From Synechococcaceae bacterium WB8_1B_136 (GTDB taxonomy: Bacteria > Cyanobacteriota > Cyanobacteriia > PCC-6307 > Cyanobiaceae), in the NCBI GenBank assembly GCA_010029175.1, contig RGNC01000087.1:1-8095 (forward strand): a DNA stretch of 8,095 bases, in the 5' to 3' direction. Of this stretch, positions 1 through 6,303 are shown piece after piece. The notes beneath the pieces are model-generated. The model had not been told where the DNA came from. It was given only the letters and a program-made list of their open reading frames with translations, and ran no database searches. Both the position numbers and the translations under genes were made by a program. The first letter of the stretch is position 1. Every line of letters starts with the position of its first letter.

Positions 1-327
1 CTGGGCCATGCGCACCAGGGCGTCGTACACGGCCGTGTCGCCATGGGGGTGGTACTTACCCAGCACCTCACCGACCACACGGGCGCACTTGCGGTAGGGG
101 CGATCGCTGGTGAGCCCCAGCTCGTACATCGCGTAGAGGATGCGGCGATGCACCGGCTTGAGGCCGTCGCGGGCATCGGGCAGAGCCCGGCCCACGATCA
201 CGCTCATCGCGTACTCCAGATAGGAGCGCGACATCTCATTGCGGAGATCGGCCTGGATGATCCGCCCGTCTGATCCGCCAGGACCTTCCTCTGGTGTCAG
301 GTCACCGGGTCCGGTGGGATCCGCCAT
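1..327 (-). CDS. gyrA: DNA gyrase subunit A, N-terminal 109 residues (partial, cut by window edge)
   Basis: GyrA is the breakage-reunion subunit of DNA gyrase (A2B2), which introduces negative supercoils using ATP. Only codons 1-109 lie here; the gene continues beyond position 1. The translation starts MADPTGPGDL, has a short Gly/Pro-rich leader of about 20 residues, then the conserved type IIA topoisomerase start with LRNEMSRSYLEYAMSVIVGR (28-47) and PDARDGLKPVHRRILYAM (50-67). The quinolone-determining segment HPHGDTAVYD spans residues 93-102, with Thr98 at the position of E. coli Ser83 and Asp102 at E. coli Asp87. The window ends at VRMAQ, just before the catalytic tyrosine, which is therefore not visible. 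The ATG at 327-325 is chosen because the leader matches cyanobacterial GyrA in length and the sequence is colinear with the family from there. The gene is transcribed divergently from the DUF39 gene. Identification is firm. Confidence 0.97.
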   Translation of the reverse strand, partial: MADPTGPGDLTPEEGPGGSDGRIIQADLRNEMSRSYLEYAMSVIVGRALPDARDGLKPVHRRILYAMYELGLTSDRPYRKCARVVGEVLGKYHPHGDTAVYDALVRMAQ

Positions 328-372
328 TCAGGACAGCCTTCGTTAGAACCCATTTTATCGGCTGTACCGCCC
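328..372. promoter_or_regulatory. Divergent gyrA / DUF39-gene intergenic region
   Basis: These 45 nt separate the two divergent start codons and must hold at least part of both promoters. The stretch is AT-richer than its surroundings. Read on the minus strand, TAAAAT at 357-352 differs from the -10 consensus by one base and lies 24 nt upstream of the gyrA ATG, but no convincing -35 sits at the right spacing. On the plus strand TTTTAT at 353-358 is the only -10-like hexamer before the DUF39 ATG. Neither gene has a clear Shine-Dalgarno sequence. This is a positional inference with weak motif support. Confidence 0.35.
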
Positions 373-1518
373 ATGGCCCCATCCCCTGGAACACGGGTTG
401 CGCGCACCGAGGAGGAACTGCGCCAGCGCCAGGCCAGGGGCGACCTGCGGGTGCGCACCGCCGCCGACTTCCGCGCCGCCGTGAACAGCGAGGGGCTGGA
501 GGCGGCCTATGCCACCACCGACGTGGTGGTGGCCAGCAACGCCGAGCTCACCGACCAGGCTTCCCTGCTGCTGCACCTGGGGCCCAGCGATCCCCCCATC
601 CGCATCCGCCGCTTTCAGCTGGGGGGGGCCGAGGGCATCGGCGGCCACGGCAACAGCGACCTGGTGCTTCCCCTGGGCAACGGCGGAGCCCAGGTGCTCA
701 CCGACCTGCTGGCGGGCCGGAGCCTTGGCCTCAGCGCCAGCGGCGACGCCAGCGCCCAGCAGCCGCGCCGCGACCTGGAAACCCAGCTCAACCTGGAGCG
801 CATCGGCGCCGGGCGGCTGCTGCTGCACCGCGCCATCGGCGAGAACGGGGTGGTGGCCGTGAGCAGCCGTGAGGGGATCACCCCCACCCCCTGGGGGCCC
901 GTGCTCGGGCCATTCGGCACCGCCCTGTTCAGCTGCGCCGGGGCTGGCAGCATCGGCCTCACCATGCCGGGGCTGGCCCTGCTGGGCCCGGGCTCGCCGG
1001 TGCTGGTGGGTGGCGCCATCGGCTGGGTGACTGGGGCGGGCAGTGGCCACAACCCGCACCCGCGCCGGCAGGCCAGCGGCCATGCCACCAGTCCTGGGGC
1101 CTGCTGCGCCGTGGAGGTGGATCTGCATCAGCTGCAGCCGCAGTGGGTTCGCTCCACCGCCCTGGAGGGTGCCAGCAGCGGGCTGCTGGTGGCCATCGCC
1201 GCGCCCGTGCCGCTGATCAACCTGGCCGTGGCGCACCAGGCGGCCGCAGACGACGCGGACCTGGCGGCACCGCTGCTGGATTTCGCGATCCCGCGCCGCG
1301 TGAAACCGAGCCACGGCCTGACGACCTACGCCCAACTCAAGGCAGGGGTGCTGGAGCTGGAGGGCCGCAGCCTGCGCAGCGCTCCGGCCCACAGCCCACG
1401 CCTGGCGGCCGCGATCGCCCTGGAGCTGGCGGAACAACTGCGCAGCGGCAGCTTTCCGATCCGTCTGCCCCTGCAGCCCCTGTCCCAGCGGGCGGCACTG
1501 CTCCCCCTGGAAGCCTGA
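373..1518 (+). CDS. DUF39 / HcyBio-family protein (homocysteine biosynthesis family), function uncertain
   Basis: A 381-residue protein of the PF01837 (HcyBio, formerly DUF39) family. It has the family's Thr-Asp-Val-Val segment near 49-53, a SDPPIR motif (72-77), GNGGAQVLTDLL (102-113), QPRRDLET (130-137), a glycine-rich FSCAGAGSIG (186-195) and GGAIGWVTGAGSGHNP (213-228). In methanogens and some anaerobes, members of this family take part in forming homocysteine from aspartate semialdehyde and sulfide through a cysteine persulfide. From my memory of that family, the key cysteines lie about ten residues before the SDPP motif and just before the PR(K/R) motif. Here those places hold Asp61 and Gln129. 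The only cysteines are Cys188, Cys244 and Cys245. No ferredoxin or CBS domain follows. The ATG at 373 is chosen because RTEEELRQR soon after it fits the family's N-terminus. The next gene is 56 nt downstream on the same strand. Family is secure; a role in homocysteine synthesis is not established for this protein. Confidence 0.85.
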   Translation: MAPSPGTRVARTEEELRQRQARGDLRVRTAADFRAAVNSEGLEAAYATTDVVVASNAELTDQASLLLHLGPSDPPIRIRRFQLGGAEGIGGHGNSDLVLPLGNGGAQVLTDLLAGRSLGLSASGDASAQQPRRDLETQLNLERIGAGRLLLHRAIGENGVVAVSSREGITPTPWGPVLGPFGTALFSCAGAGSIGLTMPGLALLGPGSPVLVGGAIGWVTGAGSGHNPHPRRQASGHATSPGACCAVEVDLHQLQPQWVRSTALEGASSGLLVAIAAPVPLINLAVAHQAAADDADLAAPLLDFAIPRRVKPSHGLTTYAQLKAGVLELEGRSLRSAPAHSPRLAAAIALELAEQLRSGSFPIRLPLQPLSQRAALLPLEA

Positions 1519-1574
1519 GCCAGCAAGGGCAAACGGCCTTAAGCTCCCGCTTCCACCGCACCCGTGACGGATCC

Positions 1575-2243
1575 ATGGCTGACGCCGCCGCCCCCACCCC
1601 GGACGCCGACCAGCAGACCGTCGAGCCGACCGCCACCGCCGGCGCGCAGACCAGCGAAGCCAGCAGCGAGCCCGCAGCGGCCCAGGAGCCGGCGGCCGAC
1701 CTGACCATTGCTCCGGCGGCGGCGGCTCCCGTGGCGGCAACTCCCGTGGACGTTGCGGCTCCAGCGGTGGTTGCCGAGCCGCAAGGTCCCGAACCGCAGG
1801 TTGCCGAACCGGCCGCCCGGCCCGAGGTGCCCACGGTGGCCGCCACGATCGAGGTGCCGCCCCTCGAGAGCACCTCCGCAGCCATCTCCCCTGCCGATGC
1901 GGGCACCAACCAGAGCGCCGGGGCAGAGGGCGGCGAGTGGGAGCTGCTGGTGGAGAAACTGCGCCAGTGGCTCTCCGGTGGACAGCTGGAGCACCTCTGG
2001 CAGACCGCCCGCACCCCCCTCACCGTGGCGGGGGCGCTGATCGCGCTGCTGTTGGTGCTGCAGATCTATGCCGGGGTGCTCGGGGTGCTCGACAACCTGC
2101 CCCTGGTGCCCGGGCTGCTGGAACTGGTGGGCGTGATCGCCGTGGTGCGCTTCGGCATCACCCGCCTGGTGCGCAGCAGCGACCGCCAGCAGGTGCTCAA
2201 CAACCTCAAGAGCCGCTGGAAGGCCTTCCGCGGCAACCGCTGA
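1575..2243 (+). CDS. CAAD-domain (CURT1-like) membrane protein
   Basis: A 222-residue protein with a low-complexity N-terminal half (residues 1-118, very rich in Ala, Pro, Glu and Thr, with almost no basic residues) and a C-terminal CAAD domain. The domain has a short amphipathic segment (121-135, EWELLVEKLRQWL), a first membrane segment (about 148-170), the connecting DNLPLVPGLLELVG (173-186), a second membrane segment (about 183-196) and a basic amphipathic tail (199-218, with SSDRQQVLNNLKSRW). This order, two close membrane helices flanked by amphipathic helices, is shared by CAAD domains appended to cyanobacterial aminoacyl-tRNA synthetases and by CURT1 thylakoid-curvature proteins. A thylakoid location and a curvature or anchoring role are inferred from family. 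No synthetase is attached, so this is a stand-alone form. The ATG at 1575 follows a GGA at 1569-1571; an upstream in-frame opening lacks sensible protein sequence and overlaps the DUF39 gene. It lies 56 nt after that gene and 53 nt before guaB3. Confidence 0.85.
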   Translation: MADAAAPTPDADQQTVEPTATAGAQTSEASSEPAAAQEPAADLTIAPAAAAPVAATPVDVAAPAVVAEPQGPEPQVAEPAARPEVPTVAATIEVPPLESTSAAISPADAGTNQSAGAEGGEWELLVEKLRQWLSGGQLEHLWQTARTPLTVAGALIALLLVLQIYAGVLGVLDNLPLVPGLLELVGVIAVVRFGITRLVRSSDRQQVLNNLKSRWKAFRGNR

Positions 2244-2296
2244 GCAGGGCGCGGCGGGTCGGTTGATAGCTTGGCGCGATTGCGTCAAGGTCTTTG

Positions 2297-3460
2297 GTGG
2301 ACATTCAGCTCGGCCGCTCCCGCACCGTTCGCCGCGCCTACGGCATCGATGAAATCGCTCTGGTGCCGGGCGGTCGGACCGTGGATCCGGCCGTCACCGA
2401 CAGCAGCTGGAGCCTGGGCGGCATCACCCGCGAGATTCCGATCATCGCCAGCGCCATGGACGGTGTGGTGGATGTGGCCATGGCCGTGGAGCTCACCAAG
2501 CAGGGCGCCCTGGGCGTGCTGAACCTGGAGGGGGTGCAGTGCCGCTACGACGACCCCAATCCCGCCCTCGACCGCATCGCCGCGGTGGGCAAGGAGGAGT
2601 TCGTGCCGCTGATGCAGGAGCTCTACAGCCAGCCGGTGCGGGAAGACCTGATCCGCCAGCGCATCGCCGAGATCAAGGGGCGGGGCGGCATCGCCGCGGT
2701 GAGCGCCACCCCCGTGGCGGCCCTGAAGTTCGGCAAGGCCATCGCCGAGGCCGGCGCCGACCTGTTCTTCGTGCAGGCCACGGTGGTGAGCACCGAGCAC
2801 ATCGGCCCCGCCGGCCGTGACACCCTCGATCTGGCCGATCTCTGCGCCAACCTCGGTGTGCCCGTGGTGATCGGCAACTGCGTCACCTACGAGGTGGCCC
2901 TGCAACTGATGCAGGCCGGCGCCGCCGGGATCATGGTCGGCATCGGCCCGGGGGCCGCCTGCACCTCGCGGGGGGTGCTCGGTGTTGGCATCCCCCAGGC
3001 CACCGCGGTGGCCGACTGTGCCGCCGCCCGGGACGACCATGCGGCGGCCACGGGTCGCTATGTGCCGATCGTGGCCGACGGCGGCATCGTCACCGGTGGC
3101 GACATCTGCAAATGCCTGGCCTGCGGCGCCGATGCCGTGATGATCGGCTCCCCCATCGCCCGGGCGGAGCAGGCTCCGGGCCGCGGCTTCCACTGGGGCA
3201 TGGCCACCCCCAGTCCGGTGCTGCCCCGCGGCACCCGGATCCGGGTCGGCACCACCGGCAGCCTTGAGAAGATCCTGCGGGGCCCTGCGAGCCTCGACGA
3301 CGGCACCCAGAACCTGCTCGGCTGCATCCGCACCTCCATGGGCACCCTCGGTGCCCGCACCCTCAAGGAGATGCAGCAGGTGGAAGTGGTGGTGGCGCCG
3401 TCCCTGCTCACCGAAGGCAAGGTGTACCAGAAGGCCCAGCAACTGGGCATGGGCAAGTAG
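2297..3460 (+). CDS. guaB3: GuaB3-family IMP dehydrogenase (CBS-less)
   Basis: A 387-residue TIM-barrel enzyme expected to oxidise IMP to XMP with NAD+, the committed step of GMP synthesis. It resembles the cyanobacterial and actinobacterial GuaB3 group. Visible motifs are IPIIASAMDGV (47-57), the catalytic loop GIGPGAACTSR (215-225) with Cys222 as the expected nucleophile, the phosphate-binding ADGGI (260-264) and GADAVMIGSP (277-286). The tandem CBS (Bateman) domain of canonical IMPDH is absent: residues about 85-130 are only a short helical linker, consistent with the shorter length than canonical ~490-residue GuaB. A cysteine cluster C271-x-C273-x-x-C276 lies beside the ADGGI loop. The GTG at 2297 is preferred over the TTG just before it because AAGG at 2287-2290 then sits 6 nt upstream and the protein begins MDIQLGR, as its relatives do. 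Two hairpins follow the stop. The match to GuaB3 is clear. Confidence 0.95.
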   Translation: MDIQLGRSRTVRRAYGIDEIALVPGGRTVDPAVTDSSWSLGGITREIPIIASAMDGVVDVAMAVELTKQGALGVLNLEGVQCRYDDPNPALDRIAAVGKEEFVPLMQELYSQPVREDLIRQRIAEIKGRGGIAAVSATPVAALKFGKAIAEAGADLFFVQATVVSTEHIGPAGRDTLDLADLCANLGVPVVIGNCVTYEVALQLMQAGAAGIMVGIGPGAACTSRGVLGVGIPQATAVADCAAARDDHAAATGRYVPIVADGGIVTGGDICKCLACGADAVMIGSPIARAEQAPGRGFHWGMATPSPVLPRGTRIRVGTTGSLEKILRGPASLDDGTQNLLGCIRTSMGTLGARTLKEMQQVEVVVAPSLLTEGKVYQKAQQLGMGK

Positions 3461-3480
3461 GGGCGGCGTTAGCCTCCGAA

Positions 3481-3504
3481 GTGTGCGGGCTACGGCCCAC
3501 ACAC
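3481..3504 (+). terminator. Stable hairpin with UACG tetraloop downstream of guaB3
   Basis: The arms GTGTGCGGGC (3481-3490) and GCCCACACAC (3495-3504) pair over 10 positions with a single C-A mismatch, closing a C(UACG)G loop. UNCG-type tetraloops closed by C-G are unusually stable. An outer A-U pair (3480/3505) can extend the stem. There is no U-tract after it (the sequence continues TCCTCACACC), so it is more likely a transcript-end stabiliser or part of a two-hairpin termination region than a complete intrinsic terminator. It begins 20 nt after the guaB3 stop. Confidence 0.45.
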
Positions 3505-3519
3505 TCCTCACACCCCCTG

Positions 3520-3547
3520 GCCCGGCGCGTCCGGGCTTTCTGTCTTT
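3520..3547 (+). terminator. Probable intrinsic terminator of guaB3
   Basis: A perfect 6-bp GC stem, GCCCGG (3520-3525) with CCGGGC (3531-3536), closes a 5-nt loop (CGCGT) and is followed at once by TTTCTGTCTTT (3537-3547), an interrupted T-rich tract. A G-U pair can add one step to the stem. The stem is short and the T-tract imperfect, but position and composition fit a terminator separating guaB3 from trxA. Confidence 0.6.
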
Positions 3548-3618
3548 CACCGCTCCGCTTCGGCTTTCACCGGGGGGCCGTACGCCGCACGCCTTATTAC
3601 GACTTGGCCGTTGGCCCG

Positions 3619-3646
3619 TTCCAATGCCAAAAGGGATTGCTAGATT
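3619..3646 (+). promoter_or_regulatory. Possible trxA promoter
   Basis: After the guaB3 terminator the spacer becomes AT-richer. An extended -10-like sequence TGC-TAGATT (hexamer 3641-3646) lies 24 nt upstream of the trxA ATG. The nearest -35 candidate, TTCCAA (3619-3624), is 16 nt upstream and a poor match. A separate trxA promoter is expected from the terminator before it, but the exact hexamers are a guess. Confidence 0.3.
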
Positions 3647-3670
3647 TCAACAATCCTGTTCCCTTCACGG

Positions 3671-3994
3671 ATGTCCAGCGCCGCTGCCGTCACCGACGCT
3701 TCCTTCGAGCAAGACGTGCTCAAGAGTGATGTGCCCGTGCTGGTCGACTTCTGGGCTCCCTGGTGCGGCCCCTGCCGCATGGTGGCTCCGATCGTCGACG
3801 AGATCGCCAAGGAGTTTGAAGGCAAGATCAAGGTGTTCAAGCTGAACACCGACGAAAACCCCAACGTGGCCAGCCAGTACGGCATCCGCAGCATTCCCAC
3901 CCTGATGGTGTTCAAAGGGGGCCAGAAGGTCGACACCGTGGTGGGAGCTGTGCCCAAGACCACCCTCTCGGGAACGATCTCCAAGTACCTCTGA
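3671..3994 (+). CDS. trxA: Thioredoxin
   Basis: A 107-residue classical (m-type-like) thioredoxin, a cytosolic disulfide reductase that receives electrons from ferredoxin- or NADPH-thioredoxin reductase and reduces target enzymes. It has VLVDFWAPWCGPCRM (23-37) with redox cysteines 32 and 35, the buried acidic Asp26, KLNTDENP (57-64) and the cis-proline loop SIPT (Pro76). Length and fold order match the family with nothing missing. The ATG at 3671 gives MSSAAAVTDASF, a normal N-terminus; there is no strong Shine-Dalgarno sequence. It is separated from guaB3 by 210 nt containing a terminator, so it probably starts its own transcript. The LOG-family gene begins 78 nt or less downstream. Confidence 0.97.
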   Translation: MSSAAAVTDASFEQDVLKSDVPVLVDFWAPWCGPCRMVAPIVDEIAKEFEGKIKVFKLNTDENPNVASQYGIRSIPTLMVFKGGQKVDTVVGAVPKTTLSGTISKYL

Positions 3995-4072
3995 TCCATC
4001 GGTCCACTGAGCTCCGCCGTTCCGCCTGTCATCCCCTCGGGGCAAAGTCCACTGCAGGCCCTGGCTGATCAA

Positions 4073-5095
4073 TTGCAGGGCCATCCCCAGCGCCGGTCGA
4101 TCGAGCGGAGCATCGTGAGTCTGCTGGAGATCGCTCGCTCCAGCAGTGATGCCGACGAATGGCGGCTGATCAGTGGGGCCCTGGCCGACATGCGCGACGG
4201 CTTCACGGTGTTTGCGCCCCATCGCCAGACCCGCAAGGTGGCCGTGTTCGGCTCCGCCCGCACCGCCAGCGACCAACCGGCCTATGGCATGGCCGAGCAA
4301 CTGGCAGCTGAAGCCGTGGGCCGGGGCTTTGAGGTGATGACCGGAGCCGGTGGGGGGGTGATGGAAGCGGCCAACCGCGGCGCCGGCTGTGAGAACAGCA
4401 TCGGCCTGAACGTGGAGCTGCCCTTCGAGCAGCACGCCAACCGCTACGTGCGGGGCTGCGATGGCCGCTTGCTGCACTTTCGCTATTTCTTCACCCGCAA
4501 GCTGTTCTTCCTGCGGGAAAGCGATGCCCTGGTGGTGCTTCCTGGCGGATTCGGCACCTTTGATGAGCTGTTTGAGTCTCTCACCCTGATTCAAACCGGC
4601 CGCACGCCACCGATTCCGCTGGTGATGCTGGCTCCCGCCGACGACCCGTTCTGGCCGGACTGGTTGGAGCACATGCAGCAGGGTCTGGCCAGCCGCGGCC
4701 TGATCTCCATGGACGACACCGCACTGCTGAAGCAGGCGCGCAGCGCTGCCGAGGCCGTGGATCACATCTGCCACTTCTACCGCGTGTTCCACACAGCCCA
4801 GTTCGCCGAGGGTGAAAACATGCTGGAACTGCTGCTGCACACCCCCGTGCCGGCGGAACAGCTCAGCCAGTTGAACCGCGATTTCGATGCGCTCGTGGAT
4901 GAAGGCAACATCACCCCGGGGGAGAGCTGTGATGCCAACGGCATCCTGCGCCCCTGCCTGCGCTTCCACCTCGACAAGCGCCGCATCGGCCTGCTGTATC
5001 AGCTGATCGATCGGCTCAACGACCTGGAACTGCCGGAGTCTCGAGTGATCGAACAGCCCGGTCAGCGCCTCTGCGGCAGCGCCCTTGAACCATGA
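4073..5095 (+). CDS. LOG-family (TIGR00730-like) nucleotide 5'-monophosphate phosphoribohydrolase-like protein, start uncertain
   Basis: A Rossmann-fold protein of the lysine-decarboxylase-like/LOG superfamily, whose characterised members split purine or cytokinin nucleotides into base and ribose 5-phosphate. With the TTG at 4073 as start it has 340 residues. Motifs are VAVFGSAR (56-63), MTGAGGGVMEAANRGA (89-104), FFTRKLFF (139-146) and the signature LPGGFGTFDE (156-165), so the catalytic core looks intact. About 100 residues follow the core (roughly 240-340) with no domain I recognise. The frame is open back to the trxA stop at 3994 and the upstream codons read as plausible protein (SPLQALADQLQGH), yet they contain no in-frame ATG, GTG or TTG. 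The true start may therefore be a rare codon upstream, such as ATC 4031 or CTG 4052. The 3' end overlaps hisH by 4 nt (ATGA), implying translational coupling. The substrate cannot be told from sequence; older annotations may say lysine decarboxylase, which is unlikely. Confidence 0.85.
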   Translation: MQGHPQRRSIERSIVSLLEIARSSSDADEWRLISGALADMRDGFTVFAPHRQTRKVAVFGSARTASDQPAYGMAEQLAAEAVGRGFEVMTGAGGGVMEAANRGAGCENSIGLNVELPFEQHANRYVRGCDGRLLHFRYFFTRKLFFLRESDALVVLPGGFGTFDELFESLTLIQTGRTPPIPLVMLAPADDPFWPDWLEHMQQGLASRGLISMDDTALLKQARSAAEAVDHICHFYRVFHTAQFAEGENMLELLLHTPVPAEQLSQLNRDFDALVDEGNITPGESCDANGILRPCLRFHLDKRRIGLLYQLIDRLNDLELPESRVIEQPGQRLCGSALEP

Positions 5096-5718
5096 CTCGC
5101 ATCGGCCTGATTGATTACGGCATGGGCAATCTGCATTCGGTGCAGAGGGCATTGGAGCGCCTGGAGGCTGAGGTGGTGGCCGTGCACACGCCCACCGACA
5201 TGGAGACCTGCGACGCCCTGGTGCTGCCGGGGGTGGGGGCCTTTGATCCGGCCATGGAGCGGCTGCATGGCTCCGGACTGGTGCCCGCCATCCGCCAGTG
5301 GTGCTCAGCCGGCAAGCCGCTACTGGGGATCTGCCTGGGTCTGCAGCTGCTGTTCGAGGCCAGCGACGAGGGCCGTGCGGCCGGGCTGGGGGTGATCCCA
5401 GGGCGGGTGAAGGCCCTGCCCCGCAGCCCCGGCCAGCCGATTCCCCACATGGGATGGGCACCGCTGCTGCCCGCCAGCTCCAGTCCACTGCTCCCGCAGG
5501 ATGCAGCGGAGGCCTGGGTGTACTTCGTGCATTCCTTCGCCGCTGAACCCAGCGATCCCAGCTGCATCAACGCGCGGGTGGCCTTCGGCCATGGGGCGGT
5601 GACCGCCGCCGTGTGGCAGGGGGCCGTGGGCGCCTGCCAGTTCCACCCTGAGAAATCGAGTCAGGCGGGCCAGGACATGCTGCATCGCTGGCTCCGCTGG
5701 GTGGCGGATCGGCCATGA
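5092..5718 (+). CDS. hisH: Imidazole glycerol phosphate synthase, glutaminase subunit HisH
   Basis: A 208-residue class I glutamine amidotransferase. It hydrolyses glutamine and channels ammonia to HisF, which converts PRFAR to imidazole glycerol phosphate and AICAR in histidine synthesis. The sequence opens with IGLIDYGMGNLHSV (4-17), has LPGVGAFDPAM (45-55), the nucleophile elbow GICLGLQLLFE (79-89) with Cys81, HMGW (119-122), and the His/Glu pair in FHPEKS (184-189: His185, Glu187). The catalytic triad is complete and the length is typical. The ATG overlaps the LOG gene stop, and its own stop overlaps the rsmD ATG, both as ATGA. hisF is not in the window, which is usual where histidine genes are scattered, as in cyanobacteria. 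Confidence 0.97.
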   Translation: MTRIGLIDYGMGNLHSVQRALERLEAEVVAVHTPTDMETCDALVLPGVGAFDPAMERLHGSGLVPAIRQWCSAGKPLLGICLGLQLLFEASDEGRAAGLGVIPGRVKALPRSPGQPIPHMGWAPLLPASSSPLLPQDAAEAWVYFVHSFAAEPSDPSCINARVAFGHGAVTAAVWQGAVGACQFHPEKSSQAGQDMLHRWLRWVADRP

Positions 5719-6302
5719 GCCTGCGCCTCAGCGGCGGTCGCCTGCTGCAGAGTCCTCCCGGCAGCGTGGCCAGGCCAACGCCGGCGCGGGTGCGCCAGGC
5801 GGTGATGAACATGCTGGCCCAGGATCTGCAGGGGGCCCGCTGGCTGGACCTGTTCTGCGGCAGCGGCGTGATGGGCTGCGAGGCTCTGATGCGGGGGGCC
5901 GCTGCAGTGGTGGCCGTGGATCAGGATCGGCGGATGCTGGCCACCAGCCGCGCCAACCTGGAAGCGGTGAACCGCGGCAGGGGGCAGCCCGCGGAGCTGG
6001 AACTGGTGGGTGCGGAGGTGTTGCGCTGGCTGGAGGTGGGGGCCGCCCAGCGCTCTGGGGGCACAGGCAAGGCCAGGAGCTTCGATCTGATCTACGCGGA
6101 TCCTCCCTACGCCGCTGACCTCTACCTCGGCATCGCCGCGGCCGTGGCCCAGGGGGGATGGCTCAGACCGGAAGGCCAGATGGTGTGGGAGTGCGCCTCA
6201 GTGGCGGTGCCCGCCGTGCCCGAGGGGTGGAGGCTGGTGAAGCAGAAGCGCTACGGAACCAGTTCGATCCTGGTGCTGCGCGGCGAGGCTCCGAAGGCCT
6301 GA
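5715..6302 (+). CDS. rsmD: 16S rRNA (guanine(966)-N(2))-methyltransferase RsmD
   Basis: A 195-residue SAM-dependent Rossmann-fold methyltransferase expected to methylate N2 of G966 (E. coli numbering) of 16S rRNA in the 30S head. It begins with RLSGGRLLQSPPG (4-16) and RPTPARVRQAVMNML (20-34), typical of RsmD. The SAM-binding motif is WLDLFCGSGVMGCEAL (43-58), followed by VAVDQDRR (66-73), and motif IV is ADPPY (128-132), the D/N-P-P-Y signature of base N-methyltransferases. Residues 109-120 form a Gly/Arg-rich insertion. The ATG at 5715 overlaps the hisH stop by 4 nt. The stop at 6302 is 1 nt from the stop of petG on the other strand, so the two transcripts must converge and overlap. Confidence 0.94.
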   Translation: MSLRLSGGRLLQSPPGSVARPTPARVRQAVMNMLAQDLQGARWLDLFCGSGVMGCEALMRGAAAVVAVDQDRRMLATSRANLEAVNRGRGQPAELELVGAEVLRWLEVGAAQRSGGTGKARSFDLIYADPPYAADLYLGIAAAVAQGGWLRPEGQMVWECASVAVPAVPEGWRLVKQKRYGTSSILVLRGEAPKA

Positions 6303-6303
6303 A

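Noticed and set aside
43..273. Plus-strand ORF of 76 codons
   Set aside because: Antisense to the conserved start of gyrA.
276..300. GyrA Thr98 as a sign of quinolone resistance
   Set aside because: Those coordinates are only the leader; the Thr codon itself lies near 34-36. Thr at this position occurs naturally in susceptible lineages, so no resistance is inferred.
100..1418. Two GCGATCGC (HIP1) octamers at 100-107 and 1411-1418
   Set aside because: They fit a cyanobacterial origin, but two copies in 8 kb of GC-rich coding sequence are too few to argue for real HIP1 enrichment.
355..1740. Long minus-strand open frame opposite the DUF39 gene
   Set aside because: Compositionally biased shadow of a gene with clear family motifs on the plus strand; no recognisable domain.
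2285..3550. Minus-strand open frame of 421 codons opposite guaB3
   Set aside because: His/Gly/Ala-rich translation with no motifs, fully explained as the antisense of guaB3.
3481..3729. Small plus-strand ORF in the guaB3-trxA spacer
   Set aside because: It begins in the hairpin region, runs into trxA out of frame and has no recognisable features or ribosome binding site.
4033..4042. CCCCTCGGGG inverted repeat between trxA and the LOG gene as a terminator
   Set aside because: The stem is 3-4 bp with a very small loop and has no T-tract.
3665..5488. A 607-codon open frame on the minus strand across trxA, the LOG gene and part of hisH
   Set aside because: It is antisense to three clearly recognisable genes, its translation is low-complexity (Gly, Ala, His, Gln-rich) and no family is apparent. 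High GC removes stop codons from the opposite strand.
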